From: Ignavibacteriales bacterium
GTDB taxonomy: Bacteria > Bacteroidota > Ignavibacteria > Ignavibacteriales > Ignavibacteriaceae
Length of the DNA: 64,000 nt
Assembly (NCBI GenBank): GCA_003538625.1
Contig: DPRR01000007.1
Coordinates: forward strand, 186,001 to 250,000
Direction of reading: 5' to 3'
Part shown: positions 50,850-59,654 of the stretch, in pieces
How the letters are laid out: the number at the start of each line of letters is the position of its first letter
Position numbering within the stretch: position 1 is the stretch's first letter
Notes under the pieces: generated by a model
What the model was told of the DNA's origin: nothing
The model's database searches: none
The model's input: the letters and a program-made list of their open reading frames with translations, nothing else
Translations under genes and position numbers: made by a program

Positions 50850-52390
50850 TTTTTATTCTGATATGATGTAATATCAAATGTTAAATTATATTTATAAGCG
50901 TTCTTTTCTCTCAGGGCTTCATTCATCACGCTGTTAAGTCTGGATCCTTCCAGACTGTAAGCCATCTCCGTGGTGGAATATTTTGATAATGAATATCCTT
51001 CTATCTTTATTGCGTTAGTGTTTTCCCTTACAATACTGGATATCCAGATATTTTGCTTACTTCCGCAGAATGCAGCGACATCTTTAAGAACCTCTTTCCA
51101 GACACCGGTACCGGCAGCGGCAGAATCCAGAATTGCCTGCGTCTGACCAAAGCTGCTTATCTTACCTTCAAGTTCAGAAATCTTACTTAGTGTTTCCTGG
51201 TTTTGCCTGATGATCATCTGCTTTTGTTTTATTTCTGAATCAAGTCTTGTTATTTCTTTGCTATTCTGCATTGCCTTAAGCGTAAAAAGAAAAGCTGCAA
51301 TAAATAATAAAGGCATAACAGCAAAACTATGCCAGGAAAACTGGAAGAGTTTTTGTTCTTCAGAAATATACTTTGGTAAAAGATTTATTCCCTTTGTTTC
51401 CTTTGCTGCTTCATCAAAAAATTCTGTGGCAACTGCAACCGGAACACTGTATGAAGAAAATTTTGTTTTGGAATCTTCATCGATCTGGGAAATATCCAGA
51501 TCATCAAACTCCAGCCTGCTTACATTTGCTTCCGGAAATGTTCCGTAAAATGAAAGGATCAGATTTTCAGAATCATCTTCACCGCAGACAATAATATTGT
51601 CTAGTGAAGTAATTCCGCCATTTTCCATTTCAAGCAGAATCTTTGAGAAGTAAACATCGTAGGTGTGAAGATTGGTTGTACCAATATCAAGAGTTGTTCC
51701 GATGTGTTTTAGTTTTCTGCCCTGAAGGAAAATAAGTTTGCTGTACTCTTTGCCGATATATACAACAAGACTTTGATCATCCGGAAAGAATTTTTTCCGC
51801 TTGGCAACATAATATGCTAGCGCGGTATCCGCACTTTTTATAGTCGGTACTTTAAAAAACTTCTTTCCAAAATACCCGGCTAAATTGTCTGTAAGATTAA
51901 CACAGGCAACGGGTCCGTCTATAAAAGCTGATAATAATGAACCATCGGCAAGTTCAATATAATCAACACTTTCCTTATCAACACTAACTCCTTTTGATGA
52001 GCGGATATCAGAAATGATTTCATCAATCAGCTTTCCGCCTTTAAGATCTCTCTTGCCATCGTAAGGATGATAGTAGATTGCCGGTTCGGTCAGTGCAGGA
52101 ATAAACTCCAGTTTATTCAGGTTTACTCCCTTGAGTGCCGCCCCCATAGAACTTAGACTTGGAGCGTCAATATCACTGGCAAGCGAGGATGATTTAGAAT
52201 CTACACCTTCTAATTCAAGTCCTTCACCTTCCAGGCTGAATCCTGCTGTTGGTTGCAGATTAGCTTTGTTTGATAATACATCAACTGATGCAGTACTATC
52301 AACTCTTAATCTGCTGCCGGTTTTATCCTGGCTTATAACAGCAAGCTTTGTATCATTGCCTTCGCAATAAATGCAGGCGATTGTTTTCAT
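50846..52390 (-). CDS. PilM-PilN fusion-type pilus assembly protein
   Basis: A 514-residue protein. The N-terminal part (about 1-345) resembles the actin-fold PilM/GspL cytoplasmic domain (TIACIYCEGNDTKLAVISQD; LVVYIGKEYSKLIFLQGRKL; NIIVCGEDDSENLIL). A single TM helix (about 352-370: SFAVMPLLFIAAFLFTL), a coiled coil (375-415) and a PilN-type periplasmic domain (about 425-510) follow. PilM and PilN are separate proteins in most type IVa systems. Here one polypeptide covers both, as GspL does in type II secretion. It begins 3 bases after the pilT stop. Confidence 0.78.
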   Translation of the reverse strand: MKTIACIYCEGNDTKLAVISQDKTGSRLRVDSTASVDVLSNKANLQPTAGFSLEGEGLELEGVDSKSSSLASDIDAPSLSSMGAALKGVNLNKLEFIPALTEPAIYYHPYDGKRDLKGGKLIDEIISDIRSSKGVSVDKESVDYIELADGSLLSAFIDGPVACVNLTDNLAGYFGKKFFKVPTIKSADTALAYYVAKRKKFFPDDQSLVVYIGKEYSKLIFLQGRKLKHIGTTLDIGTTNLHTYDVYFSKILLEMENGGITSLDNIIVCGEDDSENLILSFYGTFPEANVSRLEFDDLDISQIDEDSKTKFSSYSVPVAVATEFFDEAAKETKGINLLPKYISEEQKLFQFSWHSFAVMPLLFIAAFLFTLKAMQNSKEITRLDSEIKQKQMIIRQNQETLSKISELEGKISSFGQTQAILDSAAAGTGVWKEVLKDVAAFCGSKQNIWISSIVRENTNAIKIEGYSLSKYSTTEMAYSLEGSRLNSVMNEALREKNAYKYNLTFDITSYQNKK

Positions 52391-52393
52391 ATT

Positions 52394-53620
52394 TTAAGCC
52401 GCCAATATTTGCTGAATTCTTGTTTTGTTGTTTGCATAAGTAATTGCCGTTTCTAGTGAAATTTTCTTTGCAAGATACAAACGTTTTAGGTCTTGCTCCA
52501 TAGTAACCATTCCCTGTGCCCCGCCCTGATTTATCATCATATAGATTTCACTTGTGTTGTTGTTTTTGATTGCAGCTTTAACGCTGGGTGTTACAAGTAA
52601 AACCTCTTTTGCCAGAGCACGTTTTCCATCAAGACTAGGAACAAGTTTTTGTGATACTACAGAAACTAAAACATCTGCAAGTCTGTTTCTAACTCTTTCC
52701 TGTTCAGCAGGATCACACTCTGCAATAATTCTATCTATAGATTCCACTGCAGAAGATGTGTGAAGAGTTGAAAAAACTTTATGACCTGTATCTGTTACTT
52801 CTAATGCTGCCATTATTGTGTCCGGATCTCTCATTTCACCCACAACAATAATGTCCGGATCCTGACGCAATGCCTGAACGATTCCTTCTTTAAATGAAAG
52901 TACATCTCTTCCAACCTCACGGTGTTTTATTAATGAAACATTGGAAGTGTGAACATACTCGATAGGCGCTGCAACAATAATAATATGACAGGGATCTACT
53001 TTATTATGATGATCAATTATGGAATCAAGCGTTGTTGATTTACCCGAACCTGTAATTCCGGTAATAAGCGACAATCCGAATTTTATATAACCATGACTTA
53101 ATGCTCTTACTATATTGGGATGAAAATCAAGAGAAGATAACGGTCTGATATTCTGATTTATTGCTCTCATATTCATTGCAAGAGTATCAAGATCAAAATA
53201 TGCGTCCGATCGGAATCTTACATTTGTGTTTCTTCTTTCGTATAAGAAGGTATAGCTGAAATCAAGATTCCGCTTTTTGGCGAGCTGTTCTCTCTGATTA
53301 ACATTTAAAAGATTAATAATTACAGCGGCTGATTCATCAGCGCTGAACTGACCAATTTCTTTAACGCGTTCTTTATTACCATAAATTCTCATCCAGACGT
53401 AGCCAACGTTGCCGTGTCCGCCAATTTCAATATCAGAAGCTTCCTTCTCGATCATATTGGTGAGAAGTTTATTGTAAAACTTTCTTAGTAAAAGCCGGTC
53501 ACTCTCTTTTATCTTATCAATATTTTCAAGAATGTAATGTACTCTATCTGGACCGAAAATAGATGCCGGGATAGTTTTACAAAAATTCTCTAATATTTTT
53601 TTCTCTTCCGCGATGTTCAA
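52394..53620 (-). CDS. pilT: PilT-like type IV pilus ATPase with altered Asp box
   Basis: A 408-residue hexameric secretion ATPase of the PilT class that powers pilus retraction. Walker A is ITGITGSGKSTT, Walker B is DIIVVGEMRD and the His box is TGHKVFSTLHT. The Asp box that normally reads EDPIE is VAAPIEYVH here (codons GCA GCG), so both acidic residues are alanine. The protein has an N-terminal extension of about 40 residues. It lies 144 bases downstream of pilB and 3 bases upstream of the PilMN gene. Confidence 0.87.
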   Translation of the reverse strand: MNIAEEKKILENFCKTIPASIFGPDRVHYILENIDKIKESDRLLLRKFYNKLLTNMIEKEASDIEIGGHGNVGYVWMRIYGNKERVKEIGQFSADESAAVIINLLNVNQREQLAKKRNLDFSYTFLYERRNTNVRFRSDAYFDLDTLAMNMRAINQNIRPLSSLDFHPNIVRALSHGYIKFGLSLITGITGSGKSTTLDSIIDHHNKVDPCHIIIVAAPIEYVHTSNVSLIKHREVGRDVLSFKEGIVQALRQDPDIIVVGEMRDPDTIMAALEVTDTGHKVFSTLHTSSAVESIDRIIAECDPAEQERVRNRLADVLVSVVSQKLVPSLDGKRALAKEVLLVTPSVKAAIKNNNTSEIYMMINQGGAQGMVTMEQDLKRLYLAKKISLETAITYANNKTRIQQILAA

Positions 53621-53764
53621 TTTAAACCCTTATAAAATGTAAAGGACAGCTATTCATTAGATAAAACTATACCAATCTGTATTAAATCGTTTTTACATAA
53701 AACTGTAATAAATATGTCTTTTTGATAAAATTATTAAGTAAAAATTACTATACAGTAAAAAATT

Positions 53765-55558
53765 TTACTCTTCGCTGGTACCCGCAAGAACTTCTTCTAT
53801 TGAAGTAAGACCCATCTTAACTTTTTCCAAACCAGCTTCCCTTAATGTTAAAGAACCATCTTTTTTTGCCTGTATCTTTAAACTTTCCTCATCCACTTCA
53901 TCACCGGCTTTTACTACAAGCTGTCTTAATTCCTTTGTAAAATAAAGGGCTTCATGTATAGCAAGTCTTCCTTTATATCCCGTTCCATTGCACTCTTCAC
54001 ATCCTGCAGCCTGATAAATAGTAAAATTTCTCCATTCTGCTATATTCAATTCTGCCGCTGCCATAAGTCCTTCATCAAAATTTACAACTTTCTTTTTGCA
54101 TTTGGGACAAAGTCTTCTTACAAGTCTTTGTGCAACGATAAGATTTATTGCATAAGCGATAAGAAAAGGTTCAATGCCCATTTTAAATAATCTTGAAACA
54201 GCACTTGGCGCATCATTCGTATGCAGAGTTGAAAAAGTCAAGTGACCGGTATTAGCAAGTTTAATCGCTATCTCAGCAGTCTCTTTATCTCTCATCTCAC
54301 CAACAAGCACAATATCAGGATCGTGACGCAAGATAGATCTGATTGCCTGTTCAAAATTCATTTTATAGCCGATCTTCAACTGTCTTGCACCTTCAATTAC
54401 ATATTCAACAGGATCCTCCACAGTAAGCACATTTACTTCCGGTGATATTACCTGATAAAGAGCAGCAACAAGAGTTGTGCTTTTACCGCTTCCTGTAGGT
54501 CCCGTTAATATTACCATACCCTGCGGCTGGTTGATAGCTTTCTCAAAAGATTTTCTTGCCGTTCCGGCTAGCCCAAGTTTATCAAGATCACGGATAACTT
54601 TTCTGTCATCCAGGATTCTTATTACAACGCTTTCAAATTTATTTTTAAGCTCAGTTCCAACCATCGGAAGAATAGAAACTCTGTATCTGATAATAATATT
54701 ATCAATTTCTCTCTGGATAAAACCATCCTGCGCCATTTCTCTTTCAAACCTGTCCATTCCCTTTGCACGATCTTTAACAACCGCAACAACCGCCTCAGGA
54801 AGTGTTGTTTCCTGAATATACCAGGTTTGAAGATTTCCATCTATACGGAACATTATATGTGTTTTATTTCCGGAGCGCGGAATAAAATGGATATCACTTG
54901 CGCCTTTTCTTACTCCTTCAATAAGAGCGGCTTCAACAAGATTTATTAATGCACTCTTATTAATTTCAGCATCAAGTTCCTGTTCATCAAGAGAAGCTTC
55001 ATCACGATCTTCATCAAGATCAAATTGATTGCTTTCTTCCATCGCTTTTAAAAATTCATTTTCGGGAGGAAGTATTATTTCGATCAGTTTTTCATAATCC
55101 TGTTTTTTTATAAAGATTACTTCATACTTTTTAGCATTTAATCCAAAAGCGATTTTGGGAATGTTTCTGTCTGTGGGATCAATAGCTGCAATGATGAGTT
55201 TATCTTTATTACGCTCATCAAACATAAAAGGAATTATTTTGTGCAGAAGTATTTGCTGCTTTAGCTGCTCACCCGAACCCGTAATCATAGCCTTAATTGA
55301 TTCAAGTCTGTTCTGCGGAACTTCTTCGGGTCGGGTTTCTAATTCACGGAATGCATAAAGAATAGCTACTTCACGGAATATCACATCATGATCAAAACCA
55401 AAATCCTGCACTAATATCTGAGCAAGATTTCTTTTGATTTTACTTTTATCATTATTCTTTGCAGTAAGCGCTTTCTCGAGCATTGGTCCATCTATTATCC
55501 CCTTTTTAAATAGAAGATAACCGATTTTGTCTGTCATCTCGAGATTGTTATCAATCAT
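53765..55558 (-). CDS. pilB: PilB/GspE-type pilus extension ATPase
   Basis: A 597-residue assembly ATPase. It has MshEN/GspE N-terminal domains (about 1-190). The motor domain has Walker A LTGPTGSGKSTT, an intact Asp box TVEDPVEYV, Walker B DIVLVGEMRD and His box TGHLTFSTLHT. The four-cysteine zinc site is CPKC and CEEC (in ARE-like order, followed by NGTGYKGRLAIHE). It powers pilin polymerisation. It is separated from pilC by a tandem repeat array and a DUF559 gene. Confidence 0.93.
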   Translation of the reverse strand: MIDNNLEMTDKIGYLLFKKGIIDGPMLEKALTAKNNDKSKIKRNLAQILVQDFGFDHDVIFREVAILYAFRELETRPEEVPQNRLESIKAMITGSGEQLKQQILLHKIIPFMFDERNKDKLIIAAIDPTDRNIPKIAFGLNAKKYEVIFIKKQDYEKLIEIILPPENEFLKAMEESNQFDLDEDRDEASLDEQELDAEINKSALINLVEAALIEGVRKGASDIHFIPRSGNKTHIMFRIDGNLQTWYIQETTLPEAVVAVVKDRAKGMDRFEREMAQDGFIQREIDNIIIRYRVSILPMVGTELKNKFESVVIRILDDRKVIRDLDKLGLAGTARKSFEKAINQPQGMVILTGPTGSGKSTTLVAALYQVISPEVNVLTVEDPVEYVIEGARQLKIGYKMNFEQAIRSILRHDPDIVLVGEMRDKETAEIAIKLANTGHLTFSTLHTNDAPSAVSRLFKMGIEPFLIAYAINLIVAQRLVRRLCPKCKKKVVNFDEGLMAAAELNIAEWRNFTIYQAAGCEECNGTGYKGRLAIHEALYFTKELRQLVVKAGDEVDEESLKIQAKKDGSLTLREAGLEKVKMGLTSIEEVLAGTSEE

Positions 55559-55694
55559 GCAATATTATTCAGTTTGTTTAATGGAACTTAATAAAAATTA
55601 TATTCTGTTAAAATAAAAATATTAAAAATATGAACTCTTCAATTTCATTTTTAATTTCTTTTCTCATCGCAACCTGCCTGCCGGAATAAGGGAA

Positions 55695-56069
55695 CGAGTT
55701 AAAAGAATAATTTCAAAAATAATTTGTCTAACTAATTATTAAAACCAACTCACCCTAAATCCCTCTCTTCATAAGAGAGGGACTTTTAAAAAGTGTTACT
55801 CCTCTTCTCTTTGTAAGAGAAGGGTTGGGGGTTGAGTCAAAAGAAATCCGCCAAAAAATAACTTGTACACTTACTCATTAAAACCAACTCACCCTAAATC
55901 CCTCTCTTCATAAAAGAGGGACTTTCAAAAAGTGTTACTCCCCTTCTCTTTGTAAGAGAAGGGGTTGGGGGTTGAGTTAAAAGAAATCCGCCAAAAAATA
56001 ACTTGTACACTTATTCATTAAAACCAACCCACCCTAAATCCCTCTCTTCATAAGAGAGGGACTTTTAAT
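55695..56069. repeat. Tandem palindromic array, period 139-140 bp
   Basis: Units begin at 55741, 55880 and 56020, the third being interrupted after its left half, and a degenerate partial unit precedes the first. Each unit has a left palindrome CCCTCTCTT-CAT-AAGAGAGGG (for example 55761-55781) and a right palindrome CCCCTTCTCTT-TGT-AAGAGAAGGGG. The outer ends, AACTCACCCTAAATCCC and GGGGTTGGGGGTTGAGTT, are imperfect inverted repeats of each other. A spacer with AGAAATCCGCCAAAAAATAA follows. The array fills the interval between pilB and the DUF559 gene. Confidence 0.92.
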
Positions 56070-56076
56070 AATGCAA

Positions 56077-56460
56077 TTAGCTAATATGTTTTCTTAATTT
56101 TTCCATTACACTTTTTAAATCTTTCTCAATCTCATCATTATCAATTCTAACTACTTTTAATCCTAATTTATTTAATATTTTTGTTCTCTCTTCATCCTGT
56201 CTTAATCTGTACTTATGAATTATGCCATCAAGTTCTACTATAATTTTTTTCTCAAAACAAAAGAAATCAGCAATAAAGAAAGTTTCCTTTCCTGTAATGT
56301 CGTGAAATAATGGGAATTGTCTTACAAATTTCAAATTGCAAAATTTTCTCCCTCTTACTTCTTCCCAAAATATTTTCTCTGCGTGCGTTTGATTTTTTCT
56401 AAGTTCACGACAAACATATTTCGCAATATCAGTCAGCTCTTTTCTTTTATTAAGACTCAC
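56077..56460 (-). CDS. DUF559 endonuclease-like protein inside a palindromic element
   Basis: A 127-residue protein of the DUF559 group, a PD-(D/E)XK/Vsr-like nuclease fold. Likely catalytic residues are Asp65 (FIADFFCF), Glu76 and Asp78 (VELDG) and His82. The opening RELRKNQTHAEKIFWEEVRG and the tail GLKVVRIDNDEI are typical. The gene stops 8 bases after the left half-element (56023-56069) and is followed, upstream of its start, by a right half-element at 56499-56540. It interrupts the pilC-pilB gene pair. A role in repeat mobility is inferred. Confidence 0.85.
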   Translation of the reverse strand: MSLNKRKELTDIAKYVCRELRKNQTHAEKIFWEEVRGRKFCNLKFVRQFPLFHDITGKETFFIADFFCFEKKIIVELDGIIHKYRLRQDEERTKILNKLGLKVVRIDNDEIEKDLKSVMEKLRKHIS

Positions 56461-56498
56461 TTATCTAATTACAAACTTTCATAAAAACTTAAAGTTCT

Positions 56499-56540
56499 CT
56501 CCCCTTCTCTTTGTAAGAGAAGGGGTTGGGGAATGAGTTA
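56499..56540. repeat. Solo right half-element flanking the DUF559 gene
   Basis: The palindrome CCCCTTCTCTT-TGT-AAGAGAAGGGG (56501-56525) is followed by TTGGGGAATGAGTTAAA. It is the same as the right half of the tandem units, but here it is separated from the left half by the DUF559 gene. Confidence 0.9.
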
Positions 56541-56565
56541 AATATTAATTTAAACCAAAATTACT

Positions 56566-57942
56566 CTACACCACATTATTATTTACTATTTGTGTATTTG
56601 ATGCCGTACCCGGTGTTTTAGGTCTTACTGTAGCCGTTTCTGCTGATACTAATGTTAGTAAAATCATTACAACCATAATGAACATAGCGATGCCGACCTG
56701 TATAAGCTCAATAAGATTTTTTAATTTGTAAACAGTTTCAGTTTCATAATAATTTGCTAACTGCAGGGCTGTGTTTTTGATCGTACCTGTTTCTTCACCT
56801 GAGTGAAATCTTGACAGCGCTGTTTCAGTAAAAACGCCGGATGCTTCGAATGCATCGGTGACACCAATACCTTTTTTTATCATAAGTGGTATAGCTACAT
56901 TTTTAACTTTATCCTCAAAATAAGTATTACCCGCCGCTTCGGCAGCAATTCTTATTGGTTCAATGCTTTCAGCTGAACCGCTGTACAAAGTATAGAACAC
57001 ACGGCAAAAAACTTCAATTAGTGTTTTATGAACAAGTGAACCTATTACTGGTAATTTGAGAACGTATTGATCAATAAGATATTTTCCTTTTTCTGTTCTG
57101 GAGAACTGCCACAATGCAATTGGCGGTATAATACAAAATGCAGCAACCAGGTATGGATTCCCAATGAGGAAATCACTTATCTTTAATGTAAAAGCAGTCA
57201 TTGGTGGAAGCTCAACACCAAAGCGTACAAACAATTTTGCAGTTTCCGGAAAAATATAACCGACATAAAAAATAACCGCTAAGAAAAGTACAAACACAGT
57301 TACCATAGGAGTAATTAAAGCGCTGCGCATATTTTTCCTAAATTCCTGATTTCTCTCCAAAAATTTTGCAGTTGCCCTATAAATCTCCGCCATATTACCG
57401 CTCTTGGATGCAAGACCAAGCATATAAGCAGTAAATTTTCCAAAAACATCCTGATACTTTAGAAAAGTTGCCTGACTGTCTGCTCCTTTTTTTAACTCGT
57501 TATTAATTTCTTTAAGAGTGTTTTTAAGAGTTACATTTTGTGTGTCATTTATTAAAAGTGTAAGAATTTCACCATAGGCCAACTTTTGATCAAGCAATTC
57601 GGAACTTATTTTTACGAAAGTAACAATCTCAGAAACCGGAGGCTTTGCCTGGTAGTCTATTAATTTTTTATTTACCGTAAGTGCTTTATAGCCAAGCCGG
57701 GCTAGTGCTTCTTCAACTTCTTTTTTATTAAATGCTTTTTGCACCCCGCGTATTGGCTTATCGTTTCCTTTTTGTGCTTTATAGAGAAATGTCGATTTTT
57801 TTTCGACTGCTACTAATTTTAGTTGATTCTTTTCCGCTAGTTTTTGAATCTTCTTCTTTCCGTCAGAAGAAGTATCAGCAGTTAACGAACCTGTAATGGA
57901 CTGTCCATTTAATTTTTGTGCAGTAAATTTATATTCTACCAT
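56566..57942 (-). CDS. pilC: PilC/GspF-type pilus inner-membrane platform protein
   Basis: A 458-residue polytopic protein that anchors the PilB/PilT motors and passes pilins to the fibre. It has a basic N-terminal extension (1-110) and two GspF-type helical domains. Three TM segments are clear (about 210-232, 258-280 and 410-432), with the second-domain motif FHSGEETGTIKNTALQLANY. It starts the assembly-gene series after the pilins and has its own upstream region. Confidence 0.92.
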   Translation of the reverse strand: MVEYKFTAQKLNGQSITGSLTADTSSDGKKKIQKLAEKNQLKLVAVEKKSTFLYKAQKGNDKPIRGVQKAFNKKEVEEALARLGYKALTVNKKLIDYQAKPPVSEIVTFVKISSELLDQKLAYGEILTLLINDTQNVTLKNTLKEINNELKKGADSQATFLKYQDVFGKFTAYMLGLASKSGNMAEIYRATAKFLERNQEFRKNMRSALITPMVTVFVLFLAVIFYVGYIFPETAKLFVRFGVELPPMTAFTLKISDFLIGNPYLVAAFCIIPPIALWQFSRTEKGKYLIDQYVLKLPVIGSLVHKTLIEVFCRVFYTLYSGSAESIEPIRIAAEAAGNTYFEDKVKNVAIPLMIKKGIGVTDAFEASGVFTETALSRFHSGEETGTIKNTALQLANYYETETVYKLKNLIELIQVGIAMFIMVVMILLTLVSAETATVRPKTPGTASNTQIVNNNVV

Positions 57943-58420
57943 TTTTTACTCGTAATTTGTTAATTTTTATTAGATACTATTACAAATATAGTTCCAGCTT
58001 TTTTATTTATTTTTCGCTAATAAACTGACTTTTGATTTGACTTTTCTGGTAAATCTACGGAAGTGAAAAAAGATCTGTGTAAAAAATACTTACAAAATTT
58101 TATTGATTCTTCTTAACGTCAGATCTCTCAAAAGTTGTAATCGTCGTTCAATTTTGGGAGGATCGAAATTCAACACCAAATTTACAAATTATTATAGTAG
58201 CTCGTTTCTTCAAAGAACATAGTTATTGAATAATATTATTTAACGAAAAGTTGAAAAATACAGTTTCTTTTTTATATGGTTTTAATGGAGAAATATAATT
58301 TAGCATTTTTATATTTATTTGCTGTCTCGATGGAATCATGTAGAGTCGAAAGGGGCTGTAATTATTTGACAATTAATCTTATGATTGAATAAATTTAATA
58401 CCAATTATAGATTGCACATA
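57943..58420. other. Gene-free interval upstream of pilC
   Basis: Nearly 480 AT-rich bases with no open gene, RNA or clear repeat. It presumably holds the pilC promoter. I see no convincing promoter match or decayed gene. Confidence 0.6.
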
Positions 58421-58462
58421 AAAAATAAAAAAGGCTGATAAAATATAGACATTTTATCAGCC
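58421..58462 (-). terminator. Strong intrinsic terminator after the pilin genes
   Basis: A perfect 12-bp stem GGCTGATAAAAT/ATTTTATCAGCC has a 6-base loop and, on the minus strand, runs into TTTTTTATTTTT. It lies 36 bases after the second pilin stop and separates the highly expressed-type pilin unit from pilC. Confidence 0.92.
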
Positions 58463-58498
58463 GTATATAATTTTGCCTTTACTACAAAGATTAATTTA

Positions 58499-58906
58499 CT
58501 AGTTTTGTACTACTGATGCACCCAAAGTATCACCGTTAGTAGTAAACGCTACGGTAACTTCAACCGTCCAATCATAACCAGCATCTTTTGGTGTCCCAGT
58601 AAAAGTCCATGTGTCTACGTCGCCAGGAGTTCCGATTGCCCAGGTAGCAGCGGGGGTATTTGTAAGGTTCGTAGGTACAGGATTGGTTGCACTGTTGAAT
58701 CCATTAAATGAATTTCCACCGCCACCTAGAGCAACAGGCTTTTTGTAATATTGTTGCATCATTGCTCCAAGATTTATACCTTCAGAAACTATTGTGTCTT
58801 TAGTAGATTCTTCAGCATTGGCATTGAATAAGTTAATACCAACTACTACAGCGATACCAACTATGATAACGCCTAGAACGATTAAGAGAAGTTGTTGTTG
58901 ACCCAT
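58499..58906 (-). CDS. Non-canonical pilin-like protein 1
   Basis: A 135-residue protein with an extreme N-terminal hydrophobic helix (MGQQQLLLIVLGVIIVGIAV and on, to about 27), followed by a small soluble domain with GGGGNSFNGF and beta strands. The layout (N-terminal helix, small head) is that of a type IV pilin. The leader would be only Met-Gly, and there is no Glu at position 5 of the mature helix, so the usual GFTLIE processing site is missing. AAGGAG precedes the ATG. It is a paralogue of the gene 53 bases upstream. Pilin identity is inferred from shape and context. Confidence 0.7.
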   Translation of the reverse strand: MGQQQLLLIVLGVIIVGIAVVVGINLFNANAEESTKDTIVSEGINLGAMMQQYYKKPVALGGGGNSFNGFNSATNPVPTNLTNTPAATWAIGTPGDVDTWTFTGTPKDAGYDWTVEVTVAFTTNGDTLGASVVQN

Positions 58907-58959
58907 TGTGAGTCTCCTTTGTTAGTTGTTTGTATGTTAATTAATTAGCGAACAATTAT

Positions 58960-59340
58960 TTAATTTATAACTTCTGTACGAAAACCAGTAGATGAAACTA
59001 TTACTTTAACTTTTATAGAATCAGTACCGTTAACCACTTCATTTCCTATGCCAAAAATTTCCACACTGTCCACATAAGTAAATGCTTGGTAAGTTCCCGA
59101 GGCTGTAATTTTGAGTCCGGCAGGGATTTCCCAATTAGTAAAATCATTTCCTCCGCCACCCAACATTATTGGTTTTTTTGAGTACTCAAGCGCAAGATTT
59201 GCCAAATTCGCTGATTCATTCACCAATAAATCTCTTTTCGAATCTCTCGCATTTTGACGAAATAATATTATAGCTAAAACCACCGCAAATCCCACTACTA
59301 TAACCCCTAAAACTATTAAAAGAAGCTGCTGTTGACCCAT
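58960..59340 (-). CDS. Non-canonical pilin-like protein 2
   Basis: A 126-residue paralogue of the next gene. It has the same MGQQQLLLIVLGVIVVGFAV helix, the same charged stretch (ARDSKRDLLVNESANLANLA) and the same KKPIMLGGGGNDF motif, with a divergent head domain. It is the first gene of the pilin unit. TAAGG lies 7 bases before the start. The two may form a major/minor pilin pair. Confidence 0.7.
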   Translation of the reverse strand: MGQQQLLLIVLGVIVVGFAVVLAIILFRQNARDSKRDLLVNESANLANLALEYSKKPIMLGGGGNDFTNWEIPAGLKITASGTYQAFTYVDSVEIFGIGNEVVNGTDSIKVKVIVSSTGFRTEVIN

Positions 59341-59448
59341 TGTAAAGCCTTAAAATTTAATTAAAAACTAATTTTATGCCGACTATATAAATTGTATTTT
59401 ACTAAGTTAAACTGTTTGCTTACAATCAATTATTTTAATTAAGAAATT

Positions 59449-59460
59449 ATTACCGGTAAT
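59449..59460. promoter_or_regulatory. Palindrome ATTACCGGTAAT, candidate operator
   Basis: A perfect 12-bp palindrome 109 bases upstream of the first pilin start. A half-like ATAGTTACCGTATAT lies next to it. Confidence 0.35.
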
Positions 59461-59642
59461 AGTTACCGTATATGTAAATTTTTCCTACTTAACAGTATCA
59501 ACTTATCGAAGTTGTCAAAAAACTAATATATTTTTGCTGTAATACCTGGAAATGTTTAAAATATTGTGCCAAAATTAATTTGGTGCAAAACTGTCCGACA
59601 AATTGGGAATCAATAAAATGTATTTTTTACCTATGCGTTGTT

Positions 59643-59654
59643 TTTACCGGTAAA
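59643..59654. promoter_or_regulatory. Palindrome TTTACCGGTAAA, candidate operator
   Basis: A second perfect 12-bp palindrome with the same TACCGGTA core, 303 bases upstream of the pilin start. A TTTTACCGGTGG sequence also lies just before the NtrC-type regulator gene (near 40752). Confidence 0.35.

Noticed and set aside
55695..56540. Possible CRISPR array, because of regularly spaced repeats
   Set aside because: The units are 139-140 bp tandem copies with identical spacers, and there are no short unique spacers or cas genes.
57943..58420. Possible decayed gene upstream of pilC
   Set aside because: All frames are broken by frequent stops, and no family-like peptide is visible.
59551..59574. 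TTTTGGCAC on the minus strand upstream of the pilins, resembling a sigma-54 -24 box
   Set aside because: The required GC of the -12 box at the right spacing is absent (TTTA instead).
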